Part shown: positions 52,168 to 61,129 of the stretch, one piece after another | How the letters are laid out: the number at the start of each line of letters is the position of its first letter | How positions within the stretch are numbered: the first letter of the stretch is position 1 | Assembly (NCBI RefSeq): GCF_009846885.1 | Contig: NZ_WUWM01000002.1 | Span: 248,001-312,000, forward strand | DNA from: Paenibacillus puerhi | GTDB taxonomy: Bacteria; Bacillota; Bacilli; Paenibacillales; NBRC-103111 | Length of the DNA: 64,000 nucleotides | Direction of reading: 5' to 3' | Notes under the pieces: model-generated | Told to the model about the DNA's origin: nothing | The model's database searches: none | Seen by the model: only the letters and a program-made list of their open reading frames with translations | Translations under genes and position numbers: made by a program

Positions 52168-53402
52168 GCCTCCTGTTGTTTTTGTTCGATTTGTTGTAGG
52201 CCTCGCGCCCGGTATGGCCTCTTATGAACCTTCCCATGGATCACGAGATGTGCTGCTACACCTGCGACAAGTCCCCAAAATGCGCCGCCGACGCCAAGCA
52301 AGGTCACATTCGCGGCTGTTGCTAAAAAGGTAATCAATGCGGTCTCACGTCCCTTTGGCTCCGTTAAAGCGTTGGCGAGACTGCCGCCAATGGTGCCAAG
52401 CAAGGCCAAGCCCGCTAACGTGGCGATGAAGGTCGCGGGGAGCACTAAAAACAGCGCAGCCAACGTCACGCCGAATATGCCGACCACCGTGTAGAAAATG
52501 CCGCAGGCAATGCCTGCGATATAACGCTTTGAAGCCTCCTCGTGCGCGTCCTTTCCTGTGCAAATCGCTGCTGTAATGGCTGCCACATTAAAGGCATGCG
52601 AGCCAAATGGCGCTGTAAGAAGCGAGCCCAAACCCGTTACGGTCAAAATCGGATTCGCGCTCGTCTTGAACCCGTCATTCCGCAGCACGAGCATTCCAGG
52701 CATGTATTGTCCCGTCAAGGTAATCATAAACAGCGGCAGGGCAACGCCCAATAGAGCATTTACCGAAAATTCCGGAGCGACAAATACCGGTGAGGCAATG
52801 GCCAATTGGATATTGCCGAAGTCCGCTTTTCCCGTAAGGATCAAATAAAGAAGTCCGATGACTAAAATACCCACAATGGCGTAACGGGAAGTAAACCGCC
52901 TTAACACGATATAAGCGACAAACAGCACAACGACAAGCAACGGGTCCGCTTTCGCTCCTCCAAAGGCTGAAATGCCAAACTGTAGTAAAATACCTGCCAG
53001 CAGCCCGGAAGCGATGCCAGGTGGAATAAGCTGGACGAACCGTTCAAACATGCCCGTTAATCCTAGAACAATAAATCCTGCCGCAGAGATCATATAAGCG
53101 CCGATAGCTTCCGGGTAAGGGGTTACGGCTAAAGCCGATACGAGAAAAGCCACGCCTGGCGTCGACCAAGCTGTAATAATCGGTTCCCGGTAGCGATAGT
53201 TTAGCCATATCCCGGTTACACCCACGCCGATGGAGATCGACCAGATCCATGAAGCGGTCATTTCTGGGCTTAAGCCCGCGACTTTTGCCGCCTGAAACAC
53301 GAGAATAAAGGTTCCCCCGTAGTTCACAATGACAGATATGAAAGCGGCTATAGTCGGTGATATCCAATCACGGCCGCGCAGCGAAGGTGATGTTGGGTTC
53401 AT
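52164..53402 (-). CDS. BenE-family transporter
   Basis: A 412-residue protein with about twelve membrane helices. Features include [40 protein letters not shown] (the BenE re-entrant region) and [20 protein letters not shown], all typical of the benzoate/H+ symporter family within the nucleobase-ascorbate-like fold. No aromatic catabolic genes are present. Instead the gene is translationally coupled to pdxS and follows serA, under what is probably a PdxR-type regulator. A role in taking up a vitamin B6 vitamer (an aromatic, small, partly anionic molecule) is therefore worth considering; this is inference from position only. Confidence 0.9.
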   Translation of the reverse strand: MNPTSPSLRGRDWISPTIAAFISVIVNYGGTFILVFQAAKVAGLSPEMTASWIWSISIGVGVTGIWLNYRYREPIITAWSTPGVAFLVSALAVTPYPEAIGAYMISAAGFIVLGLTGMFERFVQLIPPGIASGLLAGILLQFGISAFGGAKADPLLVVVLFVAYIVLRRFTSRYAIVGILVIGLLYLILTGKADFGNIQLAIASPVFVAPEFSVNALLGVALPLFMITLTGQYMPGMLVLRNDGFKTSANPILTVTGLGSLLTAPFGSHAFNVAAITAAICTGKDAHEEASKRYIAGIACGIFYTVVGIFGVTLAALFLVLPATFIATLAGLALLGTIGGSLANALTEPKGRETALITFLATAANVTLLGVGGAFWGLVAGVAAHLVIHGKVHKRPYRARGLQQIEQKQQEA

Positions 53403-53467
53403 ATTCGTTCTCCTGCCTTCCTACTAATCGTCCTGATGAGTTCTACCAGCTCCAGAGCTGCTCCATA

Positions 53468-55060
53468 TTAGTCAAAGGAGATTTCCCGTACGCGCTTGAT
53501 TTCCGGTATCGCGAATAAGGACTCGATCACATCCTTGGATGCTTTTTTATCGATTTTTAGTATCATGACCGCCGAACCGCCCACCTCGTTTCGCCCCACT
53601 TGCATCGTGGCGATATTAACGCCGCTCTCCCCGAGCAATGTTCCAACACGTCCTATGATGCCCGGCTTATCCTGCTGTGAAATCAACAAAACATGACCTT
53701 CAGGTGAAATTTCAACCGGGTAGGGACCAATTCGAACAATACGTCCCCCTACGCCGGGTAGAGCTGCCCCTGTTACCCATCTCTCCTCGATGGTTGTCTT
53801 TAAACGAATCGTAATCTCGTCGGGCGCGCTCTGGGCTAACAAGGATTTTCGGACCATCAGGTGAACGTCACGAATCTTCGCCAGGTGAATGGCATTGACG
53901 ACATTGACCTGTTCCGGACCAAGATGGTGAGAAAGTATCCCCTTGAGCACATAAGGGATGAGTGGCGATGTGTCCAGATCCGCAAGCTCGCCTGCGCACT
54001 CCACCGTGACTTCACGTATCGCGCCATCGGTCATCTGGGCAAGCGACCTCCCCAGTTGCTCGCACAAGGTAAAGTAGGGCTGTAATTGGTTCAGCAGGTC
54101 AGATGGAACGGTTGGCATATTGACGGCATTTTTAAACGGTTCATGTCGCAGGATATGGATGACTTGTCCGGAAACATCGAGGGCTACATTCTCTTGAGCT
54201 TCCAAGGTGGACGCGCCGAGGTGCGGGGTAACAATCATCTTCGGATGCCTTAAGAACGGGTGATCCGGCGCCGGAGGCTCATGTTCGAATACATCGAAAG
54301 CCGCGCCTGCCACGATCCCTTCGTCGAGCGCCTCCACAAGAGACGCCTCGTCAATAATTCCCCCGCGAGCGCAGTTGATGATTCGCATTCCTCGCTTCAT
54401 GACATCGAATTGCGGCTTCGCAATCATATGATGGGTTTCCTTCGTTAGCGGCGTATGAACCGTCATAAAATCAGCAGTCCGTATGATTTCATCTACGGCC
54501 GCCAGCTTGATCCCCAGTTTGCCCGCCCTTTCTTCCGATAAAAAGGGGTCGTATCCGATAACGGTCATCCCAAACGCTGCTGCGCGTTTGGCCACTTCGA
54601 TCCCGATACGGCCAAGTCCGAGCACACCGAGTATTTTGTTACGCAATTCAACGCCAAGGAATGATTTGCGGTCCCACAGCCCGGCAACGGTTTTGGCATA
54701 AGCTTGCGGAATATGCCGTGCCAGTGCCAGCATCATCGCAAAAGTATGCTCGCACGTCGTGACCGTATTGCCGCCCGGTGCGTTGACCACGATAATGCCC
54801 CGGCTCGTTGCGGCATCCAGATCAATGTTGTCCACGCCGACTCCTGCCCGGCCGACGACTTTCAACTGAACCCCGGCCTCCATAATACGCCGTGTGACTT
54901 TCGTTTGAGAACGAACGAGCAGCGCATCATAGGAACTTATGATAGCAATGAGCTCCTCTTCGCTCAGCCCCGTTATTTGGGCGACCTCCACATCTTCAGC
55001 GCGCATCAGTTGCTGCAATCCATAATCGCTTATCGGATCTGATACCAGAACTTTAAACAT
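53468..55060 (-). CDS. serA: D-3-phosphoglycerate dehydrogenase
   Basis: From ATG 55060 behind GAAGGAGGAGG, the 530-residue enzyme has the long three-domain SerA form. The substrate domain is at about 1-100; the NAD-binding Rossmann domain at about 101-285 carries GVLGLGRIGIEVAKRAAAFG and the catalytic His in TPHLGAST. An intervening domain follows (about 300-450), then an ACT domain at about 455-530 (ISQQDKPGIIGRVGTLLGE), which senses serine. It oxidises 3-phosphoglycerate to 3-phosphohydroxypyruvate, the first step of serine synthesis and the input for SerC. An upstream in-frame extension to 55168 overlaps the next gene and is not used. It probably shares a transcript with the BenE-type gene 65 bp downstream. 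Confidence 0.95.
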   Translation of the reverse strand: MFKVLVSDPISDYGLQQLMRAEDVEVAQITGLSEEELIAIISSYDALLVRSQTKVTRRIMEAGVQLKVVGRAGVGVDNIDLDAATSRGIIVVNAPGGNTVTTCEHTFAMMLALARHIPQAYAKTVAGLWDRKSFLGVELRNKILGVLGLGRIGIEVAKRAAAFGMTVIGYDPFLSEERAGKLGIKLAAVDEIIRTADFMTVHTPLTKETHHMIAKPQFDVMKRGMRIINCARGGIIDEASLVEALDEGIVAGAAFDVFEHEPPAPDHPFLRHPKMIVTPHLGASTLEAQENVALDVSGQVIHILRHEPFKNAVNMPTVPSDLLNQLQPYFTLCEQLGRSLAQMTDGAIREVTVECAGELADLDTSPLIPYVLKGILSHHLGPEQVNVVNAIHLAKIRDVHLMVRKSLLAQSAPDEITIRLKTTIEERWVTGAALPGVGGRIVRIGPYPVEISPEGHVLLISQQDKPGIIGRVGTLLGESGVNIATMQVGRNEVGGSAVMILKIDKKASKDVIESLFAIPEIKRVREISFD

Positions 55061-55124
55061 GGCCCCTCCTCCTTCTCTATGTATAGGCTGTGCGAAAAGT
55101 TGAATAACGTGGTCAAAATCCCGC

Positions 55125-55664
55125 CTATGACACGGTTTTTCCTGGCTTGAACATTTTTTCTTCCTCAACCGGATTTTCTTTCGCCGTGATATGGGTTGGA
55201 TCTATTCGATACACCTGAACCGGGCCGCCGAATACGGCTGATCGGTATTTCTCTACATGCTGCTGAGGTAAAGGCCGATTATAGTACCCGGGAACATACT
55301 TATAGATCATTTCTTGCAGCATGTGTGTTGCTTCATCCAGATCGATGACAGGCTGTGCCTTGCCAAAAATGATTACACTCATATAAGCGGTGTCCGTCTT
55401 AGCTGGCACCGGATCGGTAATCGTCCCATATTCCTCACAAACGGTAAAACAAACCTCCGGATTCACATCCATAATCTGATTGCGTCTCCCGCCCGCAGCT
55501 CCATGGAAATAAAGCTTCCCCTTTGTCCAAACAAAATTGAGCGGAACCACATACGGCAGATGTCCGTCGACCATGCCAAGATGTCCAATTCGGGCTTGCC
55601 GAAGGAATGCCTCAATTTTGCTCTCGTCCAACACTTCTCTTATCTTGTAACGTACCCCATCCAT
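55125..55664 (-). CDS. pyridoxamine 5'-phosphate oxidase-like FMN-binding protein
   Basis: From ATG 55664, eight bases after GAGGAG, the 179-residue protein has the split-barrel flavin-binding fold. ARIGHLGMVDGHLPYVVPLN, then LYFHGAAGGRRNQIM, which contacts the FMN phosphate, and VCFTVCEEYG identify the family. This group, often labelled NimA/PNPOx-like, includes heme- or flavin-binding reductases; a true PdxH role is unproven, since the C-terminal PLP-binding residues of PdxH are not seen. Its place at the head of the serA/pdxS unit makes a role in B6 metabolism thinkable. A GTG three codons upstream lies on the ribosome binding site. Confidence 0.85.
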   Translation of the reverse strand: MDGVRYKIREVLDESKIEAFLRQARIGHLGMVDGHLPYVVPLNFVWTKGKLYFHGAAGGRRNQIMDVNPEVCFTVCEEYGTITDPVPAKTDTAYMSVIIFGKAQPVIDLDEATHMLQEMIYKYVPGYYNRPLPQQHVEKYRSAVFGGPVQVYRIDPTHITAKENPVEEEKMFKPGKTVS

Positions 55665-55781
55665 TTTTCTCACTCCTCTAGTATTGAGTTAGTATTAGGT
55701 TAGTTTATCAGCCATTGGAGTGAAACTAAACGTCCATAATCATAGAGTATGAGCAATCCATAATAGATGAGGCTTCAAACT

Positions 55782-55807
55782 AAAAAACGCAACCTCTGCA
55801 GGTTGCG
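55782..55807 (-). terminator. terminator downstream of the DinB-like gene
   Basis: CGCAACCT (55788-55795) and AGGTTGCG (55800-55807) form a perfect stem with a 4-base loop; the minus strand then reads TTTTTTAG. The rest of 55674-55967 shows no gene, though it must hold the promoter of the 55125-55664 gene. Confidence 0.8.
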
Positions 55808-55967
55808 TCGGCTTGCAGACGCCGCTCCGAGATGGAGCTTTGTCTACTGGCTTAAGTTAGCTGAACGGATTCGGTTTTGAAGTGTGCCTAGAAATAGAAT
55901 CGATGATGACATCCCATTGGGGCTCATAATCAGTAAAATGGCCGGGTTAGTAAAAGTGTCTGAACTT

Positions 55968-56474
55968 TTATACTTTGGGAGCTTCCATACCCATAGCGGC
56001 CCATTCCTCTTTGGCAGGACCATAAACGCCAGGTATTGTTATGCTGGCTTGTCGCATCAAGACTGTCATTTGGCCGCGATGGTGAATCTCATGATTCAGA
56101 AAAGAGCTTAAAGTAAACCCGTTTTTCCAAGGCTCTCCGTACAGGTCAACTTCCTGGAGCAAGGTCTCATCCGTCCATTGGGTGCGAATCGCCTCCAGCA
56201 TGGACTGAACCGCGGTCCGGTAGGTTGAGGCAATTTCGGCGGCCGATGCCGGCGGCTCGGAATGTTCATAAGGCGCATCGAATTTTAGCCCCGTGCGGTG
56301 AAGCATCTCCGGAACCGTGGTCACGATATGCCAAGCCAACCTTCCGAGGGTCCGGTACCCGGGCAGGACTTCCTGGTTCAGGGATGCATCGGTCAAGAGA
56401 TCCAGGAGCTTCTGGGTGCCCTCTGCCTCGTAAGAATACTCTTTAATAAAACTTTGCAACGATGTGTACACCAT
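55968..56474 (-). CDS. DinB-family protein
   Basis: A 168-residue four-helix-bundle protein. The three expected metal-binding histidines can be seen in LGRLAWHIVTT near residue 50 and in LNHEIHHRGQMTVLMRQ near residues 130-145. DinB/YfiT-like proteins bind nickel or zinc and include thiol transferases using bacillithiol or mycothiol, but most have no known reaction. It appears to be a single-gene unit ending at the hairpin at 55788-55807. The WYL regulator gene lies upstream on the same strand, 107 bp away, and may control it; such WYL/DinB neighbours are common in Bacillota. Confidence 0.85.
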   Translation of the reverse strand: MVYTSLQSFIKEYSYEAEGTQKLLDLLTDASLNQEVLPGYRTLGRLAWHIVTTVPEMLHRTGLKFDAPYEHSEPPASAAEIASTYRTAVQSMLEAIRTQWTDETLLQEVDLYGEPWKNGFTLSSFLNHEIHHRGQMTVLMRQASITIPGVYGPAKEEWAAMGMEAPKV

Positions 56475-56581
56475 AATAGCCTCCTTATGACATTTATCAA
56501 GCTGGGCATCTGCCCTGCAACTTTACTATGCACCATGACCACTGACAACGTATTGTCAGCGATTAAAACGTATTTTTAAAA

Positions 56582-57520
56582 TCATGTATACAATTCTACA
56601 ATCCGCCGGGCTTGTCCACTAATTTCCTCAGCAAGGGACCTCGGCTCCAGCACTTGCACATGAGGCCCATAACTAAGGATCATCCCGTTAAGATAAGCAT
56701 CTGCCGGATGTTCCGACCTTACGAGCAGCGATCCGTCCTCCTCCACCTTCACCTGCTCCGAGCCAAAGTACTCTTCCACCCGGACCCTGACTCTCGGATG
56801 AAAGCGGAGCACCATCGTGATATAGGACTGGGCTTCTCTCTGCCCCCATCTGGCATCCAGATCTTCGAGACGCTCCGGTCGGCGGGGAAACACTTCCATA
56901 TCCATCCGGAGCTGACGGATGCGGGACAGCTTGAACGTCCGGCAAGCTTGTCTAAGCCTGCAATACGCGTACAGGTACCAAGCGCTTCCTTTCCAGGCAA
57001 GCCCAATCGGCTCCACGGCCCTCACCCTGGTATCCCCTTCGAAACTGTCATAGGTAAGCCAAACGACGTTCCGCTTTTTGGCGGCCAGTCGAAGCTCTGC
57101 CAGCTTTTCCTTGAACTCTTCCACCCTCGTCATCCAAGGATTCACGCCGATAATCAGCTGCTCCCCCTCTTCTTCTATCCGGTTCTGCTCGCTTTTGGCA
57201 ATCAGCGCGGTGATCTTGGTCAGTAGATCGTCCATTTGCTGATCCTGCAAGGTTGACTGCATTCCTTTCAGGGCCGTCACCATAGACGAGAGATCATCGC
57301 AGGTGACGATCTGTCTTTCTATGCGGAATTGATCCATAATTTCAAATCCGCCATCTACCCCGGCAAACGAAGCAATAGGTACTCCGGCGGCATTAATCGC
57401 TTCAATATCCCTGTAAATCGTGCGCAGCGACACCTCAAAGCGGTCAGCCATTTCCTGCGCGCCGACCCTCTTACGGCTGAGCAGTAGCATGGTGATACCC
57501 AGCAATCGTTGGAGCTTCAA
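56582..57520 (-). CDS. YafY-type transcriptional regulator with HTH and WYL domains
   Basis: The 312-residue protein starts at TTG 57520, nine bases after GGGAGG. Residues 1-60 form a DeoR-like winged helix (MADRFEVSLRTIYRDIEAIN). The WYL domain at about 140-220 includes the PIGLAWKGSAWYLYAYCRLR strand pair and the RTFKLSRIRQL segment, and a C-terminal WCX extension follows. WYL proteins bind ligands such as nucleic acids or small molecules to control transcription; the ligand here is unknown. The gene lies downstream of the BTAD regulator gene on the same strand, with a GTGCACGTGCAC palindrome in the gap. Confidence 0.9.
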   Translation of the reverse strand: MKLQRLLGITMLLLSRKRVGAQEMADRFEVSLRTIYRDIEAINAAGVPIASFAGVDGGFEIMDQFRIERQIVTCDDLSSMVTALKGMQSTLQDQQMDDLLTKITALIAKSEQNRIEEEGEQLIIGVNPWMTRVEEFKEKLAELRLAAKKRNVVWLTYDSFEGDTRVRAVEPIGLAWKGSAWYLYAYCRLRQACRTFKLSRIRQLRMDMEVFPRRPERLEDLDARWGQREAQSYITMVLRFHPRVRVRVEEYFGSEQVKVEEDGSLLVRSEHPADAYLNGMILSYGPHVQVLEPRSLAEEISGQARRIVELYT

Positions 57521-57604
57521 TGACGTAGACCTCCCGCAATAAGCCTTTAACAGAATTTTACCAAACTATTCCTGTCCCATAAAGCTTCTTTCGTTCATAA
57601 AACC

Positions 57605-57616
57605 GTGCACGTGCAC
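57605..57616. promoter_or_regulatory. perfect palindrome upstream of the WYL regulator
   Basis: GTGCACGTGCAC is a perfect 12-bp palindrome about 85 bp upstream of the TTG start. No T-run follows. It may be an autoregulatory site. Confidence 0.3.
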
Positions 57617-57654
57617 AGCACATAAAAACCTCGAACCCTGACCACATCCCTACA

Positions 57655-60600
57655 TCAATCGAGCCCTAAAAAACGATCGATATCCGCCAACAGATTCGAG
57701 GTATTTGGCTTTTGCTTCACGGCTTCTGCCGCAAGCCTCGGCATCGGGCGCGATGCTATAACTTTGTCGGAGCCGCCAAGCTCGGACAAACGGCCGAAAT
57801 ATTCCTGTTTACCTGATTTCCGGTACAGCGCTTCGTTCAAGGAGAATGCCGCTGTCTGATGTACAGGCGAGTCAGGATCCAGTCGCCACATGGCGTAGCG
57901 AATGGCGGCTTGCTCCTGCTCACCGGCGTATTGTACCGCCATACGCTGCAGCTCGTCCATCGCTTCGCCGGTGCTGATTCGTCCCAAGCGAGTCTTTACC
58001 TGCAGAAGCTGCACAAGAAGCTTGACCTGCAACCCCCGCCGTTTTAGCCGAATGGCGAGCTTCAAAGACTCTTCAGCAACCTCCGCCGCGCTATCTAAAA
58101 GATGGAGCCGCTCCCGTAAGAGGCTCATGAAATAGAGCGCCTCACATTCGAAGAAAGGGATACGAAGCTGCTTGGCTAACCGAGCCGAACGTTCGATCCA
58201 TCGGCCGGCTTCCTCATACCGATGCTGCTCCATAAGATTGGAGCCTTCGATGCCGAGTACGACGACGGCAATATGCCAATCCTGAATGCGAACCGCTTCT
58301 TCAAGGCAGAAGGCGATGCATGATTCCGCTTGCTGGCTGGAGCCGAGCAAATGATAATATTTCCCTAACATGCCCACCCCCATCGCGAAGCCCATTCGCG
58401 CCCCGATCGACTTGCTGATCTCCAGCTTCTCGACGATGCGGTCGTAGGCGAGCTCCATATCGTCCGTCTCGAAATAGACCAAAGCCAGTCCGCCCATTGC
58501 ATCCCCGACGAAAAGCGCATCCCGAATTTGCGTAGCGAGTCCGATTTGTCTATGGAACCAATAGATCGCTTGGTCGTACTCGCATTGATCGTAATGAAGG
58601 AAGCCGATCATGCCAAGGAACCGTACATCGTCCTGCGTCTGATTTCCGGTACGGGACAATTCCATTCGATCTAGGAAGTATCGAAACGATTTGTCGTAGC
58701 TTGCCATAAAGTAATGCAACACACCTAGCGTTCCGTATGCGAAGCTCAGCCCGTCGTGATCCTCCGTCAGCTTGAAGTGGTAGGACGCCCGTTCCAGATG
58801 GAAACTGGCTTCCTCGAATTTACCCAGCAGACGCAAGCAATTGCCAAGTGCGACGTCGCAATAAGACCGCTCATTTATCGTAACCAAGTATCCGTATCGT
58901 TCAAGCCATTTCTTGTAAGTGTCTTCCGCTTCGTTCCAATCTCCTGTCACGATCAAAGCGTCGCCGAGTTTCATCAGAACGGGCAGCATCTGCTCGGGAG
59001 GCAGCAGGCCGGAGAGCTTCCGGTAATAATTGATTCTCGTCTCATTGGCATAGATCTTCTCCGCCGCCGCGGCTGCCGTTTCATAGTAGGCAATGGCCTC
59101 CCGTTCCATCCCCGCAAGCTCGTAGTGAAAAGCGATCTCTCCGGCAACTGCTTCGATCTGCACGCGATAATAGTCGAGCAAGCCTTCCGCGATTTGCCGG
59201 TGACACCTGCGTCTCCTGCTCTCATTGACCATATTGTAAGCGGTTTCTTTTATGATGTCATGAGTGAACCCGTAATTACAGCCCCCGGCCTCCTGTAAAA
59301 TCTTCAATTGCACCAGCCGCTCCGTGAGCGCAAGAATCAGTTCCTCTTCGACGCCCGTTATGATCGCCAATAGCGCTGTGGAGACAGGCCTTCCGACAGC
59401 GGCGATAATCGATACAAGCTGGCGGTTGACCGAAGACAGCCTGTTCAGCCGGTTTTCAATAACGGTTTTCGCCACTTTCGACAGACGGAATTCGCCGCCG
59501 TTCCCGCTCGCTTGCCATTCCCGCAGCGTTTCCACAATAAACAGCGGATTGCCGCCGGTTTCCACGTATAAATCCGAGGAATGGCGGTCCGTCAGCGCAT
59601 CGCCGACCGTCACGGCCGCCAAGCGCGCCGTTTCGTCCCGGCTAAGCTGAGCCAGTTCGATTTCGATCAGCTTCCGCTCGGACCGAAGCTCACCCAGAAC
59701 ATGCGCGACGGCTTCGCCTGCATCTTCGTCTGTTCGCATCGTCGCCACCAAGAGCAGTCTGACTTTGGAGCCGCTGCGAATCAGGTAAGAAAGAAGCTGA
59801 AGCGTCTCTTCATCGCTCCACTGGATATCGTCAAGGAGAAGCATCAGCGGCTCACTGGCCAGCAGCATTCGTTCGATCGCTTCGTACCATTGGTTCAACT
59901 GCCATTTCTCTTGAATCGGAGACGGCTTCGGCAGATCCGGGTATCGCTCCAGCAATTCGGGAAGAAGACGCGCAAGTTCGGACAGCCAAACCGAACCAAG
60001 CCCCGGGAGCGGAAGGCTCCGGAGCCAGTTCGTTACCGGCGTATAGGATAGCGATCTGACCGACGGATAACAGCCGGCTAGAGCGGTTTGAATCCCCATG
60101 CCTTCCATATAGGCCTTAAACTCCAGGGCCAAACGGGTCTTTCCTATTCCTGCCTCCCCTTTCAATAGAAAAAGAACGTTTCCGCCGGCCGAGATTTGCT
60201 TCCAGGCGCTCAACAAGCTTTCCCATTCGCCGATTCTGCCGATCAGCGGGGCTTTGCTTTGCATGTCCGTGGAATTCCGGCTCCCGGTTTTCGTCAGTCT
60301 TTCATACAGATGCAGCGTCTCCTCCGAAGGGCCGATCCCGAGTTCGGCTTGCATCATACCGTGCAGCTTCCAGTAAGTTTGCACGACGCCGGCCATGTCT
60401 CTATTCAAGGCATGAAGCCGCATCACCGTGCGGTACGTTTCCTCCCTGAGAAGATCCTGAACAAGGAGCTTCTGTGCAAAAAACAAAGCTGCTGCATATT
60501 CACGCTGACGTTCCAATATGGAAACAAGCTTGTTCAGCGCGTTCAGGTACAGTTGTACCAGCTCATCCCGCTTTACTGCGAGCCACTCATCACTGAACCC

Positions 60601-61008
60601 GGAAAGCAGCTCTCCTCTGTACAGCCCTTCCGCTCTGCGCAGCTCGTGAACCGTTGTTCCTTGCGCGGCCTGTTCGAATTCATGCACATCCGAATAGAAG
60701 GGCAGTTCGCGATTCAGGCTTATGGATGCGTGTGTAATCTTCAGATAGCGGTCGATTCTCGGAACGGATTGCCGAAGATCGTGGAGCAGCTTCCGCAAAT
60801 TGGACAATGCTTGCTTCTCGGTGGAATCGGGCCAGAAATGAAATGCGACCTGCCTTCTGCTGGGAGGCGCGTCAAAAGCGAGAATCAAATAGGCCAGCAG
60901 CAGCGCGGCCCTTTTCCCGGGTATTTCCGATTGTTCTTCGCCGTCGAGGGTAATTTTCAAACTGCCTAATAACTGAAATCTGCAGCTTGACAACCGGCTC
61001 CCCTCCAT
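57655..61008 (-). CDS. large BTAD/AAA/TPR transcriptional regulator
   Basis: The 1117-residue protein combines an N-terminal OmpR-like winged helix (about 10-100), a BTAD tetratricopeptide domain (about 105-250, ending AELGIGPSEETLHLYERL), a STAND/AAA ATPase domain and a long TPR-like helical C terminus (about 640-1080). Walker A is LKGEAGIGKTRLALEF near 285 and Walker B LMLLLDDIQWSDEE near 388. It lacks a C-terminal LuxR HTH, so DNA binding should be through the N terminus. This SARP/AfsR-like layout suits a signal-integrating activator, with the ATPase as switch. It lies between the WYL regulator and the SLH/PQQ surface protein; its targets are unknown. Confidence 0.9.
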   Translation of the reverse strand: MEGSRLSSCRFQLLGSLKITLDGEEQSEIPGKRAALLLAYLILAFDAPPSRRQVAFHFWPDSTEKQALSNLRKLLHDLRQSVPRIDRYLKITHASISLNRELPFYSDVHEFEQAAQGTTVHELRRAEGLYRGELLSGFSDEWLAVKRDELVQLYLNALNKLVSILERQREYAAALFFAQKLLVQDLLREETYRTVMRLHALNRDMAGVVQTYWKLHGMMQAELGIGPSEETLHLYERLTKTGSRNSTDMQSKAPLIGRIGEWESLLSAWKQISAGGNVLFLLKGEAGIGKTRLALEFKAYMEGMGIQTALAGCYPSVRSLSYTPVTNWLRSLPLPGLGSVWLSELARLLPELLERYPDLPKPSPIQEKWQLNQWYEAIERMLLASEPLMLLLDDIQWSDEETLQLLSYLIRSGSKVRLLLVATMRTDEDAGEAVAHVLGELRSERKLIEIELAQLSRDETARLAAVTVGDALTDRHSSDLYVETGGNPLFIVETLREWQASGNGGEFRLSKVAKTVIENRLNRLSSVNRQLVSIIAAVGRPVSTALLAIITGVEEELILALTERLVQLKILQEAGGCNYGFTHDIIKETAYNMVNESRRRRCHRQIAEGLLDYYRVQIEAVAGEIAFHYELAGMEREAIAYYETAAAAAEKIYANETRINYYRKLSGLLPPEQMLPVLMKLGDALIVTGDWNEAEDTYKKWLERYGYLVTINERSYCDVALGNCLRLLGKFEEASFHLERASYHFKLTEDHDGLSFAYGTLGVLHYFMASYDKSFRYFLDRMELSRTGNQTQDDVRFLGMIGFLHYDQCEYDQAIYWFHRQIGLATQIRDALFVGDAMGGLALVYFETDDMELAYDRIVEKLEISKSIGARMGFAMGVGMLGKYYHLLGSSQQAESCIAFCLEEAVRIQDWHIAVVVLGIEGSNLMEQHRYEEAGRWIERSARLAKQLRIPFFECEALYFMSLLRERLHLLDSAAEVAEESLKLAIRLKRRGLQVKLLVQLLQVKTRLGRISTGEAMDELQRMAVQYAGEQEQAAIRYAMWRLDPDSPVHQTAAFSLNEALYRKSGKQEYFGRLSELGGSDKVIASRPMPRLAAEAVKQKPNTSNLLADIDRFLGLD

Positions 61009-61080
61009 TCTTCCATCGAATCATTGTCCATTGTATTCTCTTATTTATGCGGAAATTCCTTTCGATTCGATAAGCCGGAT

Positions 61081-61117
61081 AAAAAAAAGATCCTTTGACG
61101 GGGTTCAGTCAAGGATC
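61081..61117 (-). terminator. terminator of the PQQ/SLH protein gene
   Basis: GATCCTTTGAC (61090-61099) pairs with GTCAAGGATC (61108-61117) with one bulge; eight T residues follow on the minus strand. Confidence 0.88.
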
Positions 61118-61129
61118 TGGCGAAGTCTT

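Noticed and set aside
53468-55168. A longer SerA beginning at 55168.
   Set aside because: The extra 36 residues have no family counterpart, overlap the preceding gene, and the ATG at 55060 has an excellent GAAGGAGGAGG site.
60196-60969. A 257-codon plus-strand open frame antisense to the BTAD regulator gene (and a similar one at 56612-57226 antisense to the WYL gene).
   Set aside because: Both are in GC-richer coding regions where antisense frames stay open by codon bias; no start signals or recognisable domains.
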